A stretch of DNA of 10,244 nt from Zoogloeaceae bacterium (lineage in GTDB: Bacteria > Pseudomonadota > Gammaproteobacteria > Burkholderiales > Rhodocyclaceae), in assembly GCA_031290955.1 (NCBI GenBank), contig JAISLJ010000020.1, positions 1 to 10,244 on the forward strand, in the 5' to 3' direction. How positions within the stretch are numbered: the first letter of the stretch is position 1; the number at the start of each line of letters is the position of its first letter. Below are positions 1 through 6,387 of the stretch, piece after piece. The translations under genes and the position numbers were made by a program. The notes under the pieces were generated by a model that did no database searches, was not told where the DNA came from, and saw only the letters and a program-made list of their open reading frames with translations.

Positions 1-119
1 ATGTAAATCTCATTGTGAAGAACCTGTTCGACAATGACGATCCTACCTCGCAGAGCGCAAGCTCCTTCACGCCGCCAGTTCATCGCTGGGTTGCGCTCCA
101 GTTTACAGGCAAGCTCTGA
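1..119 (+). CDS. C-terminal end of a TonB-dependent outer-membrane receptor (partial)
   Basis: An open frame enters from the left edge. Its first full codon is at 3, and a TGA at 117-119 ends it after 38 codons. The tail contains VNLIVKNLFDNDDP followed by RWVALQFTGKL. A 'V(K)NLFD-x-DP' turn before a last beta-strand ending in a hydrophobic or aromatic alternation is the usual C-terminus of TonB-dependent receptors, whose 22-stranded barrels import siderophores, cobalamin or other large ligands across the outer membrane. The plug, the TonB box and most of the barrel lie outside the window, so the substrate cannot be named. The gene converges on secF. The family call rests on a short tail only; another beta-barrel outer-membrane protein is the main alternative. 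Confidence 0.65.
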   Translation, partial: VNLIVKNLFDNDDPTSQSASSFTPPVHRWVALQFTGKL

Positions 120-184
120 CGAAGCGCCGCCATACAAACCGGGAATTTGTCGATCTGGTCACGGCCAACGATGACGTTATCCCG

Positions 185-227
185 TTTGCTTTTTCCGGGC
201 GTTTTGGGGCCGCCTGGAAAAAGCAAA
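185..227. repeat. Long inverted repeat between convergent genes
   Basis: The arms TTTGCTTTTTCC (185-196) and GGAAAAAGCAAA (216-227) are perfectly complementary over 12 bases. Pairing continues inward through 197-201 and 211-215, with one G-T pair, giving a 17-bp stem around a 9-base loop. Its place between two converging genes suggests an end-of-transcript structure that could work in both directions. However, neither strand has a T-run just after the stem, so it is not a canonical intrinsic terminator. It could instead stabilise RNA 3' ends, or be a dispersed palindromic element. Confidence 0.6.
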
Positions 228-345
228 ACACTTCCACCAAAATGCCCTTGGCCGCCTGGTTGAAGCGAGAGGCGCGCCCAGGGCCATCGCCAGCGCCGCG
301 AGGACGCACAGGATGCGCGCGTCGGCAGGATGCGTCCTTCTCTTC

Positions 346-462
346 CTACCCAAAGCGCCGCACATTGGGAACCAAATCAATTCCCATTGTGGTAATCTCA
401 TCAACTGCGTAAAGTCCGCCAATTTCATCTGTCGAAAGTTCAATAAAATCAGTAGTCAGCAT
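346..462 (-). CDS. Possible 38-residue small protein downstream of secF
   Basis: An ATG at 462 opens a 38-codon frame ending in TAG at 346. The product starts MLTTDFIELSTDEIGG and ends VPNVRRFG. The composition looks protein-like: mixed hydrophobic and acidic residues, a basic tail, no low complexity. It is also the frame that continues after the secF stop codon, open for 55 codons in all. Codons prefer A or T in the third position, unlike the GC-rich neighbours. Against it: no Shine-Dalgarno precedes the ATG, the start sits inside a hairpin that might terminate secF transcription, and I do not recognise the family. It may be a short foreign or decayed gene, or chance. Confidence 0.25.
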   Translation of the reverse strand: MLTTDFIELSTDEIGGLYAVDEITTMGIDLVPNVRRFG

Positions 463-467
463 TACTG
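441..467 (-). terminator. secF: Weak candidate terminator after secF
   Basis: On the minus strand, CAGTA (467-463) can pair with TACTG (454-450) around an 8-base loop, and the run ATTTTATTG follows at once. It lies about 47 bases past the secF stop, a sensible place to end the yajC-secD-secF transcript. The stem is only 5 bp and not GC-rich, and an alternative 5-bp stem (TCAGC/GCTGA) competes with it. It also overlaps the possible small ORF start at 462, so the two readings conflict. Confidence 0.25.
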
Positions 468-513
468 GCTGAGGACTTTTCAGAGATTCCCTTGTGTTTT
501 TGCCCCCAAACTT

Positions 514-1473
514 TCACACGCAAGCGCCGTCGTCGTTTACGTTCGGGTCCTTGGCCTTGGCGGGTTTGATGAATTGTTCGCGGGAGATGCCCAGCCACAT
601 GGCGACGGGGGAGGCGACCAGCACCGAGGAATAGATGCCGAAGCAGATGCCGATGGTGAGCGCCAGCGAGAAATTGTGCAGCGCCTCGCCACCGAAAATG
701 AACATGGAGAGCACCATGACCTGCGTGGAACCATGCGTAATGACCGTGCGCGAAATGGTGCTGGTGATGGCATGATCCAGCACCTGTGGCGTCGTCATGT
801 TGCGCGCCTTGCGGAAAGTCTCCCGCACCCGGTCGAAGACCACGACCGATTCATTGACCGAATAGCCCAGCACGGCCAGCACCGCCGCCAGCACCGAAAG
901 CGAGAACTCCCAGCGGAAGAAGGCGAAAAAGCCCAGGATAATCACGATATCGTGCAGGTTGGCCAGGATGGTCGAGAGGGCATAGCGCCATTCGAAGCGG
1001 AAAGCCAGATAGATCATGATCCCCGCCACCACGACCAGGAGGGCCGTGCCGCCCTTTTCCGCCAGTTCTTTTCCCACCGCCGGCCCCACGATCTCCCCGC
1101 GGGAAAAACTCGCGCCGGGCGCGCCCGCCGCAAGGGCTTCCATGACCAAGTCTTTTTGAGGCGAGACATCCGTGCCGCCGCCTTCCGTGCCGCGGATCGG
1201 GATGCGAATCAGCACATCGCGCGAGGAGCCAAAATTTTGCACGGTGAAATCCGTGTAGCTGGCTTTCTCCAGCGCGCCGCGCACTTTTTCGAGATCGGCG
1301 GCCTCCTCGTAGCGCACCTGAATCAGCGCGCCGCCCGTGAATTCCACCGAAAGATTGAGTCCGTTCGTGGCGAGGAAGAACACCGCCAGGACAAACGTGA
1401 TCAGTGAAATGACATTGAATACCAGCGCATGGCGCATGAAGGGGATGTCTTTCCGGATGCGGAAAAATTCCAT
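514..1473 (-). CDS. secF: Protein translocase subunit SecF
   Basis: SecF pairs with SecD in the inner membrane. The SecDF complex uses the proton motive force to help SecYEG complete export of proteins into the periplasm. The 319-residue product has the family layout: a first membrane segment (about 16-36), the periplasmic P4 entry with VEFTGGALIQV (43-53), then five further membrane segments from about 143. The signature SVNESVVVFDRVRE (205-218) is clear, with NES where many homologues have ND-T. The ATG at 1473 is preceded by AAGGA at suitable spacing, and that site overlaps the end of secD. Only 9 bases separate secD and secF, so they should be co-translated. The C-terminus (KAKDPNVNDDGACV) is hydrophilic and cytoplasmic. 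Length is normal and nothing is broken. Confidence 0.97.
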   Translation of the reverse strand: MEFFRIRKDIPFMRHALVFNVISLITFVLAVFFLATNGLNLSVEFTGGALIQVRYEEAADLEKVRGALEKASYTDFTVQNFGSSRDVLIRIPIRGTEGGGTDVSPQKDLVMEALAAGAPGASFSRGEIVGPAVGKELAEKGGTALLVVVAGIMIYLAFRFEWRYALSTILANLHDIVIILGFFAFFRWEFSLSVLAAVLAVLGYSVNESVVVFDRVRETFRKARNMTTPQVLDHAITSTISRTVITHGSTQVMVLSMFIFGGEALHNFSLALTIGICFGIYSSVLVASPVAMWLGISREQFIKPAKAKDPNVNDDGACV

Positions 1474-1482
1474 GATGAGTCC

Positions 1483-3381
1483 TTATTCCTTTCGCGTGGC
1501 GGCGCTTTCGCGTTCCGCTTCCGGTTTCCAGATCTGCCCGATGGCGATCTCGACGAGCTTCTTTTGCCGCCCGTAGCTGAGATTGACGATGGCCCGGGAG
1601 ACGACGACAGCGGAAAAAATGGAAGTCATGATGCCGATACAATGCACCACGGCAAAACCGCGCACCGGCCCGGAACCGAAAATGAGCAGCGCCAGCCCGG
1701 CAATCAGCGTGGTGATGTTGGAATCGAGAATGGTGCCGAAGGCCCGCTCATAGCCCGCGGCGATGGCCGATTGCGGCGGCATGCCCGCGCGCAGTTCCTC
1801 GCGGATGCGCTCGTTGATGAGCACATTGGCGTCGATGGCCATGCCCAGCGTGAGCGCGATGGCCGCGATGCCGGGCAGGGTCAGCGTCGCTTGCAGGGAG
1901 GAGAGGATCGCCACCAGGAAGAGCAGGTTCGTGGCGAGCGCGATGGAGGAAATGAGGCCGAACATCCGATAGTAGAGGGTCATGAAAACGACAATGACCA
2001 CGAAGCCCCAAAGCGTGGAACGGTAGCCCTTCTCGATGTTTTCCTTGCCCATGGAGGGACCGATGGTCATTTCCTCGACGATCTCCATCGGCGCGGCAAG
2101 CGCCCCGGAACGCAGGAGCAACGCAATCTCGCTCGCTTCCTGAGTGCTCATGGAGCCGGAAATCTGCACCCGCCCGCCGGGGATCGGCTCGTTGATGACA
2201 GGCGCGGTCACGACTTCGCCCCGGCCCTTTTCAAAAAGCAGGATCGCCATGCGCCGGTTGACGTTCTCCGTGGTGATGTCATAGAAAATGCGCGCCCCGG
2301 AAGAATCGAAGGTGAGATGCACGGCGGGCTTGCCGTCCCGGGAATCGAAGCCGGGCTGGGCATCCGTCAGGCGTTCGCCGGTCAGGATCACCTGCTTCTT
2401 GACGATGATGGGTGTGAGATCCCGGTCGCGGTAGAGTTCGCCGTCGAAGGGCGCGCGTCCCGCGAGGGCAGCTTCCTGCGCCTGCGGGCTGTCATCGACC
2501 AGACGAACTTCCAGCGTGGCGGTGCGTCCCAGTATCTTCTTGGCTTCGGCGGGATCCTGTACGCCGGGAAGTTGCACCACGATACGGTCAGCCCCCTGCT
2601 GGACGATGATCGGTTCCGCCACGCCCAGCTCATTCACGCGGTTGCGCAAGGTATTGATGTTCTGGCGGATGGCGTCCTCGCGCAGGCTGGCAAGACTCTC
2701 GGGCCGCAGGCTGGCAGCGAGGAGGATTCCTTCCTTGCCTTCCGCCGCAGGCTCTTCTGCCACGAGGAGTTCAGGGTAGCTGGCGTTGACGAGTTCGCGC
2801 GCGCGGCCCGCGATTTCCGCGGTGCGGGCCGTGATGAGGAGCCGTTGCCCGTCCCGGCGGATACCGCCGTGGCGCACTTCCTTGCTGCGCAGCAGGGTGC
2901 GCAGGTCACCACTCAGGGCGTCGAGGCGTTTCAGTTCTGCGCCGGGCATGTCCACCTGGAAGAGGAAATGTACGCCGCCGCGCAGGTCAAGGCCGAGGTA
3001 CATCGGCTTGCCGCCCAGCCAGGCAAGCCATGCGGGCGTGTTGGGCAGGCGGGTCAGGGCGACCACATAGTCGGGATTTTGCGAGTCGGGATTGAGGGCC
3101 TTTTCCAAGGCTTCCCGCGCCCTGGTCTGGGCATCATCATCACGCAAGCGCAGCTTGATGCCAGTTGCGTCGACGATAGCAACGCCATTCCGCTCGATCT
3201 TGGCTGCGTCCAGGATGGCTTCGATGCGCGGCACGTCTTCTTCGCCGATTTTCAGGGTGGCACGGTTCGAGGAAACCTGCACGGCGGGCGTTTCCCCGAA
3301 GATGTTGGGCAAGGCGTAGAGCGCGCCAGCCAACAGGGCAATCAGTACGATAACGTATTTCCAAAGCGGATAGCGGTTCAT
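1483..3381 (-). CDS. secD: Protein translocase subunit SecD
   Basis: SecD is the larger half of the SecDF export-assisting pump of the inner membrane. The 632-residue protein starts with a membrane anchor (about 8-26) followed by LPNIFGE, typical of proteobacterial SecD. The large periplasmic P1 region carries the DLRGGVHFLFQVDM motif (132-145). After a SMGKENIEKGYRS linker (443-455) come five membrane segments (about 456-600), including the conserved AIDANVLINERIREEL (515-530), whose acidic and polar residues take part in proton movement in this family. The start at 3381 gives the expected N-terminus, although the bases before it are a poor Shine-Dalgarno. It follows yajC by 64 bases and precedes secF by 9, so the three form one operon. 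SecD and SecF are separate proteins here, not fused as in Bacillus. Confidence 0.97.
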   Translation of the reverse strand: MNRYPLWKYVIVLIALLAGALYALPNIFGETPAVQVSSNRATLKIGEEDVPRIEAILDAAKIERNGVAIVDATGIKLRLRDDDAQTRAREALEKALNPDSQNPDYVVALTRLPNTPAWLAWLGGKPMYLGLDLRGGVHFLFQVDMPGAELKRLDALSGDLRTLLRSKEVRHGGIRRDGQRLLITARTAEIAGRARELVNASYPELLVAEEPAAEGKEGILLAASLRPESLASLREDAIRQNINTLRNRVNELGVAEPIIVQQGADRIVVQLPGVQDPAEAKKILGRTATLEVRLVDDSPQAQEAALAGRAPFDGELYRDRDLTPIIVKKQVILTGERLTDAQPGFDSRDGKPAVHLTFDSSGARIFYDITTENVNRRMAILLFEKGRGEVVTAPVINEPIPGGRVQISGSMSTQEASEIALLLRSGALAAPMEIVEEMTIGPSMGKENIEKGYRSTLWGFVVIVVFMTLYYRMFGLISSIALATNLLFLVAILSSLQATLTLPGIAAIALTLGMAIDANVLINERIREELRAGMPPQSAIAAGYERAFGTILDSNITTLIAGLALLIFGSGPVRGFAVVHCIGIMTSIFSAVVVSRAIVNLSYGRQKKLVEIAIGQIWKPEAERESAATRKE

Positions 3382-3445
3382 GAGGGACCCATCGAAAGGG
3401 AATGCAGGGAAGGCGGAATCCGACCGTAAGTCATACAGGTGGTGT

Positions 3446-3790
3446 TCAGGAAAGCGATTTCAAGGTCCCCTTGGGCAATTCCATCTGCACGGCGGAACGC
3501 TGGACGGCGACTTCGACGCCATTGGCGATTTCCAGGAGGAGGTACTGCTCGCCGATCTTGGCAATGCGCCCGGCAAGCCCGCCCTGCGTGACCACTTCCG
3601 CTCCTTTCTGCAAGGCTTCCAGCATCGCCGCATGCTCCTTGGTGCGACGGTGATTGGGGCGGAGCACCAGGAAATAGAAGAAGAGCAGGATGCCGATGAA
3701 CGGCAGGAAAGACATGACTCCCCCCGGCTGCGGCCCTGCGGCGCCCGCCGCAGTCGTGGCGACTTCCTGAGCATGGGCAATGCTGATCAT
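3446..3790 (-). CDS. yajC: Preprotein translocase subunit YajC
   Basis: YajC is a small single-span inner-membrane protein found in the SecDF-YajC complex; it is not essential for export. The 114-residue product has a short periplasmic N-terminus ending in AHAQ, a membrane segment at about 27-43 (FLPFIGILLFFYFLVL), and then the family motif LRPNHRRTKEH (43-53). The cytoplasmic part contains KGAEVVTQGGLAGRI (62-76), the usual 'G-D/E-x-V-x-T-x-G-G-x-x-G-x-I' block, and ends PKGTLKSL. The ATG at 3790 follows GGAG at five bases. It is the first gene of yajC-secD-secF. In many proteobacteria queA and tgt lie immediately upstream; here a chemoreceptor gene diverges instead, so this operon should rely on its own promoter. 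Confidence 0.95.
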   Translation of the reverse strand: MISIAHAQEVATTAAGAAGPQPGGVMSFLPFIGILLFFYFLVLRPNHRRTKEHAAMLEALQKGAEVVTQGGLAGRIAKIGEQYLLLEIANGVEVAVQRSAVQMELPKGTLKSLS

Positions 3791-3829
3791 GAAAACTCCA
3801 TGTGATTCATGTGGTTTGCGAAGCGGGGA

Positions 3830-3838
3830 ATTCTACCA
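3830..3838 (-). promoter_or_regulatory. yajC: Candidate extended -10 promoter for yajC-secD-secF
   Basis: Reading leftward, TGGTAGAAT is an extended -10 (TG-N then TAGAAT, five of six to TATAAT). No good -35 lies 16-18 bases upstream, as is common for extended -10 sites. Initiation near 3823 would give a leader of about 33 nt ending at the GGAG site of yajC. The call is by motif alone. Confidence 0.4.
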
Positions 3839-4000
3839 TTGCTTCGGAAGGATTCAGGACGGAATTCCGTAGAAAGACAGGGCAATTGCGCGAATCTACC
3901 GATCCATCTTGCGCCTTTCCGCCGAATATTGCACTGCTCCCACGCCCACCGACGCCCCTGATCCCCGGCATCCACTCTCCAAACGCGCACAAAAGGCATG
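3839..4000. other. Divergent intergenic DNA between yajC and the chemoreceptor gene
   Basis: The yajC and chemoreceptor start codons are 307 bases apart. The two ends hold the candidate promoters listed separately. In the central part I see no gene-like frame, no strong hairpin and no repeat. Frames that cross it have arbitrary composition and no ribosome-binding site. Confidence 0.6.
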
Positions 4001-4015
4001 CGGCATGTGCTTTGC
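4001..4015 (+). promoter_or_regulatory. Candidate sigma-54 (RpoN) promoter for the chemoreceptor gene
   Basis: CGGCATGTGCTTTGC matches the -24/-12 consensus TGGCACG-N4-TTGC except at two positions. The two diagnostic elements, GG and GC, are exactly ten bases apart. Transcription would begin near 4027, about 70 bases before the preferred start codon at 4098. The bases GCCGACGA (4014-4021) also resemble a sigma-28 -10 element, but no TAAA lies at the right spacing. A TTGACA at 4022-4027 lacks a -10 partner at 16-18 bases. RpoN control would imply a bacterial enhancer-binding protein that is not in view. Confidence 0.35.
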
Positions 4016-4097
4016 CGACGATTGACATTGCGCTGAACTTCCATAACCGCTAATCTGCTATCTTCTTCTCATGAATCCACGCATCCGGGGAACATCC

Positions 4098-6143
4098 ATG
4101 TACACAAACACAAAAAGCTCTCTCTTTCAGGATTGGCCGATCGCCCGCAAACTCAACGTCATTCAGGCGCTTGCCTCGTTCCTGCTGTTCGCCCTGGCGA
4201 TTTTCTGGCTCACAGCCTGGCTTTCCGGACGGAGCATCGAGGAGAGCACGCGGATGATCAAGCAGGTCAACCGGCAGACGCTGAATATGGTGGAGGTCTT
4301 CAACGACACGCTGGAGAAGGAGGCGGGACGGCTGGGGCGGATGTTGCAGGCTTCCCTGCCGCAGGGCTACGCGCTGGACGAGAACGAGCATGTCAGCGTG
4401 GCGGGCGCGGCGACGCCTGTCCTGACGGCGGGCGGCGTCCGCCTCAATCTCAACCTGGATTTCGTCGACCGCTTCACCGCCACCAGCGGCGCGGTGGCCA
4501 CCGTGTTCGCGCGCACGGGCGAGGATTTCATCCGCATCACCACCTCCCTCAAGAAGGAAGACGGCGAGCGTGCCCTGGGCACCCTTCTCAACCGCGACCA
4601 CCCCGCCCGCGCCGCCATCCTCTCCGGGCAGAGCTTTACCGGCAAGGCGCGGCTCTTCAACCGCGAATACATGACCCATTACCTGCCGATACACGATACG
4701 AGCGGGCGCGTGGTCGGGGCGCTCTTCATCGGTCTTGATTTCACCACCGAACTTGCCGTGCTGCGCGAGGAAATCATGAAGATTCGCTTTGGCGAGAACG
4801 GCTACATGTACGTGCTCGATGCCGGGAAAAACGCGGGTGTCATGGTCATGCACCCGACGCTGGAAGGTCGGAGCATCCTGGAGGAGAAGGATGCCGACGG
4901 CCTTGCCTATGTGCGCAGGATCATCGAGGCAAAGGATGGCGTCCTGCCCTACCGCTTCGTGGATGGCAACGGCAGGACACGTGGGAAAATCGCGGTGTTC
5001 AGCCATGTGCCAAAATGGGACTGGATCATTGTTTCTGCCCCGGAAGTGGTGGAGATGACGAAGGAAGCGCGCGCCGTGCGCAACCATCTGATCGCAGGCG
5101 CATTGGTGCTGATCGTGTTGCTCATCGCCGTGGTTTTCTTCACGTCCCGCGCCTGGGTGAGCCGACCGCTTGCCCAGACCATCGCCGTGCTGGAGGAAAT
5201 CGCCCAAGGGAACCTGACGGTTGCCATCGCCGCGCATGGCAATGATGAGACCGGGCGGCTCCTGGCGGCGACCGCGCTCATGCGCCAGCAGATGCGCGAC
5301 GCCCTCGTGAATATCCAGGATGCGGCGGGCAAGCTGGCGGAGAGCGCCCAGCAGTTGGTCGGTGCGGCGGATGAAGTGGCAACGCAATCAACGCGGCAAA
5401 GCGAGGCCGCGACAACGATGGCCGCAAGCATCGAGGAAATGCACGCCAGCATCGAGCACGTTTCCGCCAACGCCCAGGCGGCAAGCCAGGTCTCCAGCGA
5501 TTCCGACACCGTTTCCCGCGAGGGCGCGGGCGTTATCCAGCAAGCGGTCGACAGCATGAACCGCATCGCCGGAACCGTGCGCGCCACCTCTGGCGCGGTG
5601 GGGGCGCTGGAACAGGAATCGCAATCCATTTCCAGCATCGTGCGCGTCATTCAGGAAATTGCCGAGCAAACCAATCTCCTCGCCCTGAACGCCGCCATTG
5701 AGGCGGCACGGGCGGGCGAGCAGGGACGCGGTTTCGCGGTGGTGGCCGACGAAGTGCGCAAACTCGCCGAACGCACCTCCAGTTCGACCCAGGAAATCAA
5801 CGCCCTGATCCAGCGCATCCTGAGCGGCACCGCCGATACCGTGACGCGCATGGAAGCCGGTGTGCGCCAGGTGGAGGAAGGCGTGACCTACGCTGCCCAG
5901 GCGGGCAAGCGCATCGGCAATATCCGCGAGAGCGCGAGCCAGGTTTCGGAAGCGATCACGGCCATTTCGCAGGCGCTCATCCAGCAATCGAGCGCGACCA
6001 CTTCCATTGCGCAAAGCGTCGAACACATCGCCGACATGGCCGACCGGAATAGCCAAATGGCCCAGGATTCCGCCCGCCTCGCCGCAGAACTGGAAACCCT
6101 TGCGCAAACATTGCAACAGGGGATACGCTATTTTCGCACTTGA
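4098..6143 (+). CDS. Methyl-accepting chemotaxis protein with a periplasmic Cache sensor
   Basis: This is an inner-membrane chemoreceptor that senses a ligand in the periplasm and controls CheA through CheW. The 681-residue product has a first membrane segment (about 22-42) and a large periplasmic region (about 43-330). Two Cache-like portions are visible there: one around FIRITTSLKKEDGER (144-158) to GALFIGLDF (207-215), and one around YMYVLDAGKNAGVMVMHP (236-253) to WDWIIVSAPE (307-316). This resembles the Cache3/Cache2 fusion family. A second membrane segment (332-349) leads to a HAMP domain (about 350-405) and a long signalling coiled coil with the hairpin tip EQTNLLALNAAIEAARAGEQ (523-542). 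The C-terminus YFRT lacks the NWETF-type tether for CheR and CheB. I chose the ATG at 4098, preceded by GGGGA six bases away, over the in-frame ATG at 4071, which has no ribosome site. No other chemotaxis gene is nearby, so it is an orphan receptor; the ligand is unknown. Confidence 0.93.
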   Translation: MYTNTKSSLFQDWPIARKLNVIQALASFLLFALAIFWLTAWLSGRSIEESTRMIKQVNRQTLNMVEVFNDTLEKEAGRLGRMLQASLPQGYALDENEHVSVAGAATPVLTAGGVRLNLNLDFVDRFTATSGAVATVFARTGEDFIRITTSLKKEDGERALGTLLNRDHPARAAILSGQSFTGKARLFNREYMTHYLPIHDTSGRVVGALFIGLDFTTELAVLREEIMKIRFGENGYMYVLDAGKNAGVMVMHPTLEGRSILEEKDADGLAYVRRIIEAKDGVLPYRFVDGNGRTRGKIAVFSHVPKWDWIIVSAPEVVEMTKEARAVRNHLIAGALVLIVLLIAVVFFTSRAWVSRPLAQTIAVLEEIAQGNLTVAIAAHGNDETGRLLAATALMRQQMRDALVNIQDAAGKLAESAQQLVGAADEVATQSTRQSEAATTMAASIEEMHASIEHVSANAQAASQVSSDSDTVSREGAGVIQQAVDSMNRIAGTVRATSGAVGALEQESQSISSIVRVIQEIAEQTNLLALNAAIEAARAGEQGRGFAVVADEVRKLAERTSSSTQEINALIQRILSGTADTVTRMEAGVRQVEEGVTYAAQAGKRIGNIRESASQVSEAITAISQALIQQSSATTSIAQSVEHIADMADRNSQMAQDSARLAAELETLAQTLQQGIRYFRT

Positions 6144-6191
6144 AAGACCATTTTCCCCTTTTCCTCTCCGGGGAGAAAAGAAGCGGCAAAC

Positions 6192-6221
6192 TGAACAAAG
6201 GGTAAGCCCGGTTCGTATAAT
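6192..6221 (+). promoter_or_regulatory. Orphan sigma-70-like promoter downstream of the chemoreceptor gene
   Basis: A perfect TATAAT (6216-6221) lies 18 bases after TGAACA (6192-6197, four of six to TTGACA). Initiation would fall near 6228. No plus-strand gene follows; a hairpin with a T-run begins about eight bases later, and the 3' end of apbC lies beyond. It may be fortuitous or may drive a very short RNA. Confidence 0.25.
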
Positions 6222-6235
6222 CCTTGAAGGCTTTC

Positions 6236-6267
6236 CGCAGTGAGAATGGATTTTCTGCGATATTTTT
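6236..6267 (+). terminator. Candidate intrinsic terminator for the chemoreceptor transcript
   Basis: CGCAG (6236-6240) pairs with CTGCG (6255-6259). Four more pairs (AGAA with TTTT) form inside after a two-base bulge, leaving a small loop, and the sequence then reads ATATTTTTG. It lies about 95 bases past the chemoreceptor stop codon and before the converging apbC. A weaker hairpin closer to the stop (CTTTTC 6158-6163 with GAAAAG 6175-6180) has no T-run after it. Confidence 0.45.
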
Positions 6268-6387
6268 GTGCGTACCCCGATCATTATCCCGAGCCAGAAA
6301 GCCGAATACCGCCACGGGTGTCGCGGAATGCCGGAAAGATTCCTCTCATCCAGCCTCCGGCCACCTTTTCCCCAAGGCGGAAACAGG

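Larger units (their letters stand above)
120..513. other. Gap between convergent genes (receptor tail and secF)
   Basis: This 394-base stretch lies between two convergent stop codons and holds no recognisable gene. It contains a long inverted repeat (185-227), a second short inverted repeat (arms 301-308 and 331-338), a possible 38-residue ORF on the minus strand (346-462), and a weak hairpin followed by a T-rich run downstream of secF. Bases 361-480 are about 40% G+C by my hand count, clearly lower than the genes on either side. The right half may therefore have a different origin or be an untranslated, structured 3' region. Confidence 0.6.

Noticed and set aside
301..338. Second inverted repeat (8-bp arms) with T/C-rich bases after it
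   Set aside because: The 22-base loop and the lack of a real T-run make it a poor terminator; it is kept only as a note on the gap.
177..443. Minus-strand frame with a signal-like stretch (ILCVLAALAMALGAPLA)
   Set aside because: It starts at TTG without a ribosome site, runs through the inverted repeat at 185-227, and the part after the hydrophobic stretch has arbitrary composition. The alternative small ORF at 346-462 overlaps it and looks better.
346..462. Lasso-peptide or other modified-peptide precursor for the 38-residue ORF
   Set aside because: A Gly followed by an acidic residue seven positions later is too common to count, and no maturation or export enzyme is in the window.
313..1407. 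Long plus-strand open frame opposite secF
   Set aside because: It is antisense to a clear secF, its product is rich in H, R, D and G as expected from the complement of GC-rich coding DNA, and it has no domain or ribosome site.
1429..3429. 666-codon plus-strand open frame opposite secD
   Set aside because: Despite its length it is the complement of a full SecD with clear motifs. The product has arbitrary composition and no recognisable fold.
3991..4021. Sigma-28 (FliA) promoter for the chemoreceptor gene
   Set aside because: GCCGACGA resembles the -10 element, but the only A-rich tetramer upstream is 19 rather than 15 bases away and lacks the leading T.
4071..4097. Upstream ATG of the chemoreceptor gene at 4071
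   Set aside because: It has no ribosome-binding site, while the ATG at 4098 follows GGGGA at six bases and gives the usual short cytoplasmic N-terminus.
4050..5387. Minus-strand open frame opposite the chemoreceptor gene
   Set aside because: The sense frame is an unmistakable chemoreceptor; the antisense product is H/R/D-rich filler. The same applies to 5388-6284.
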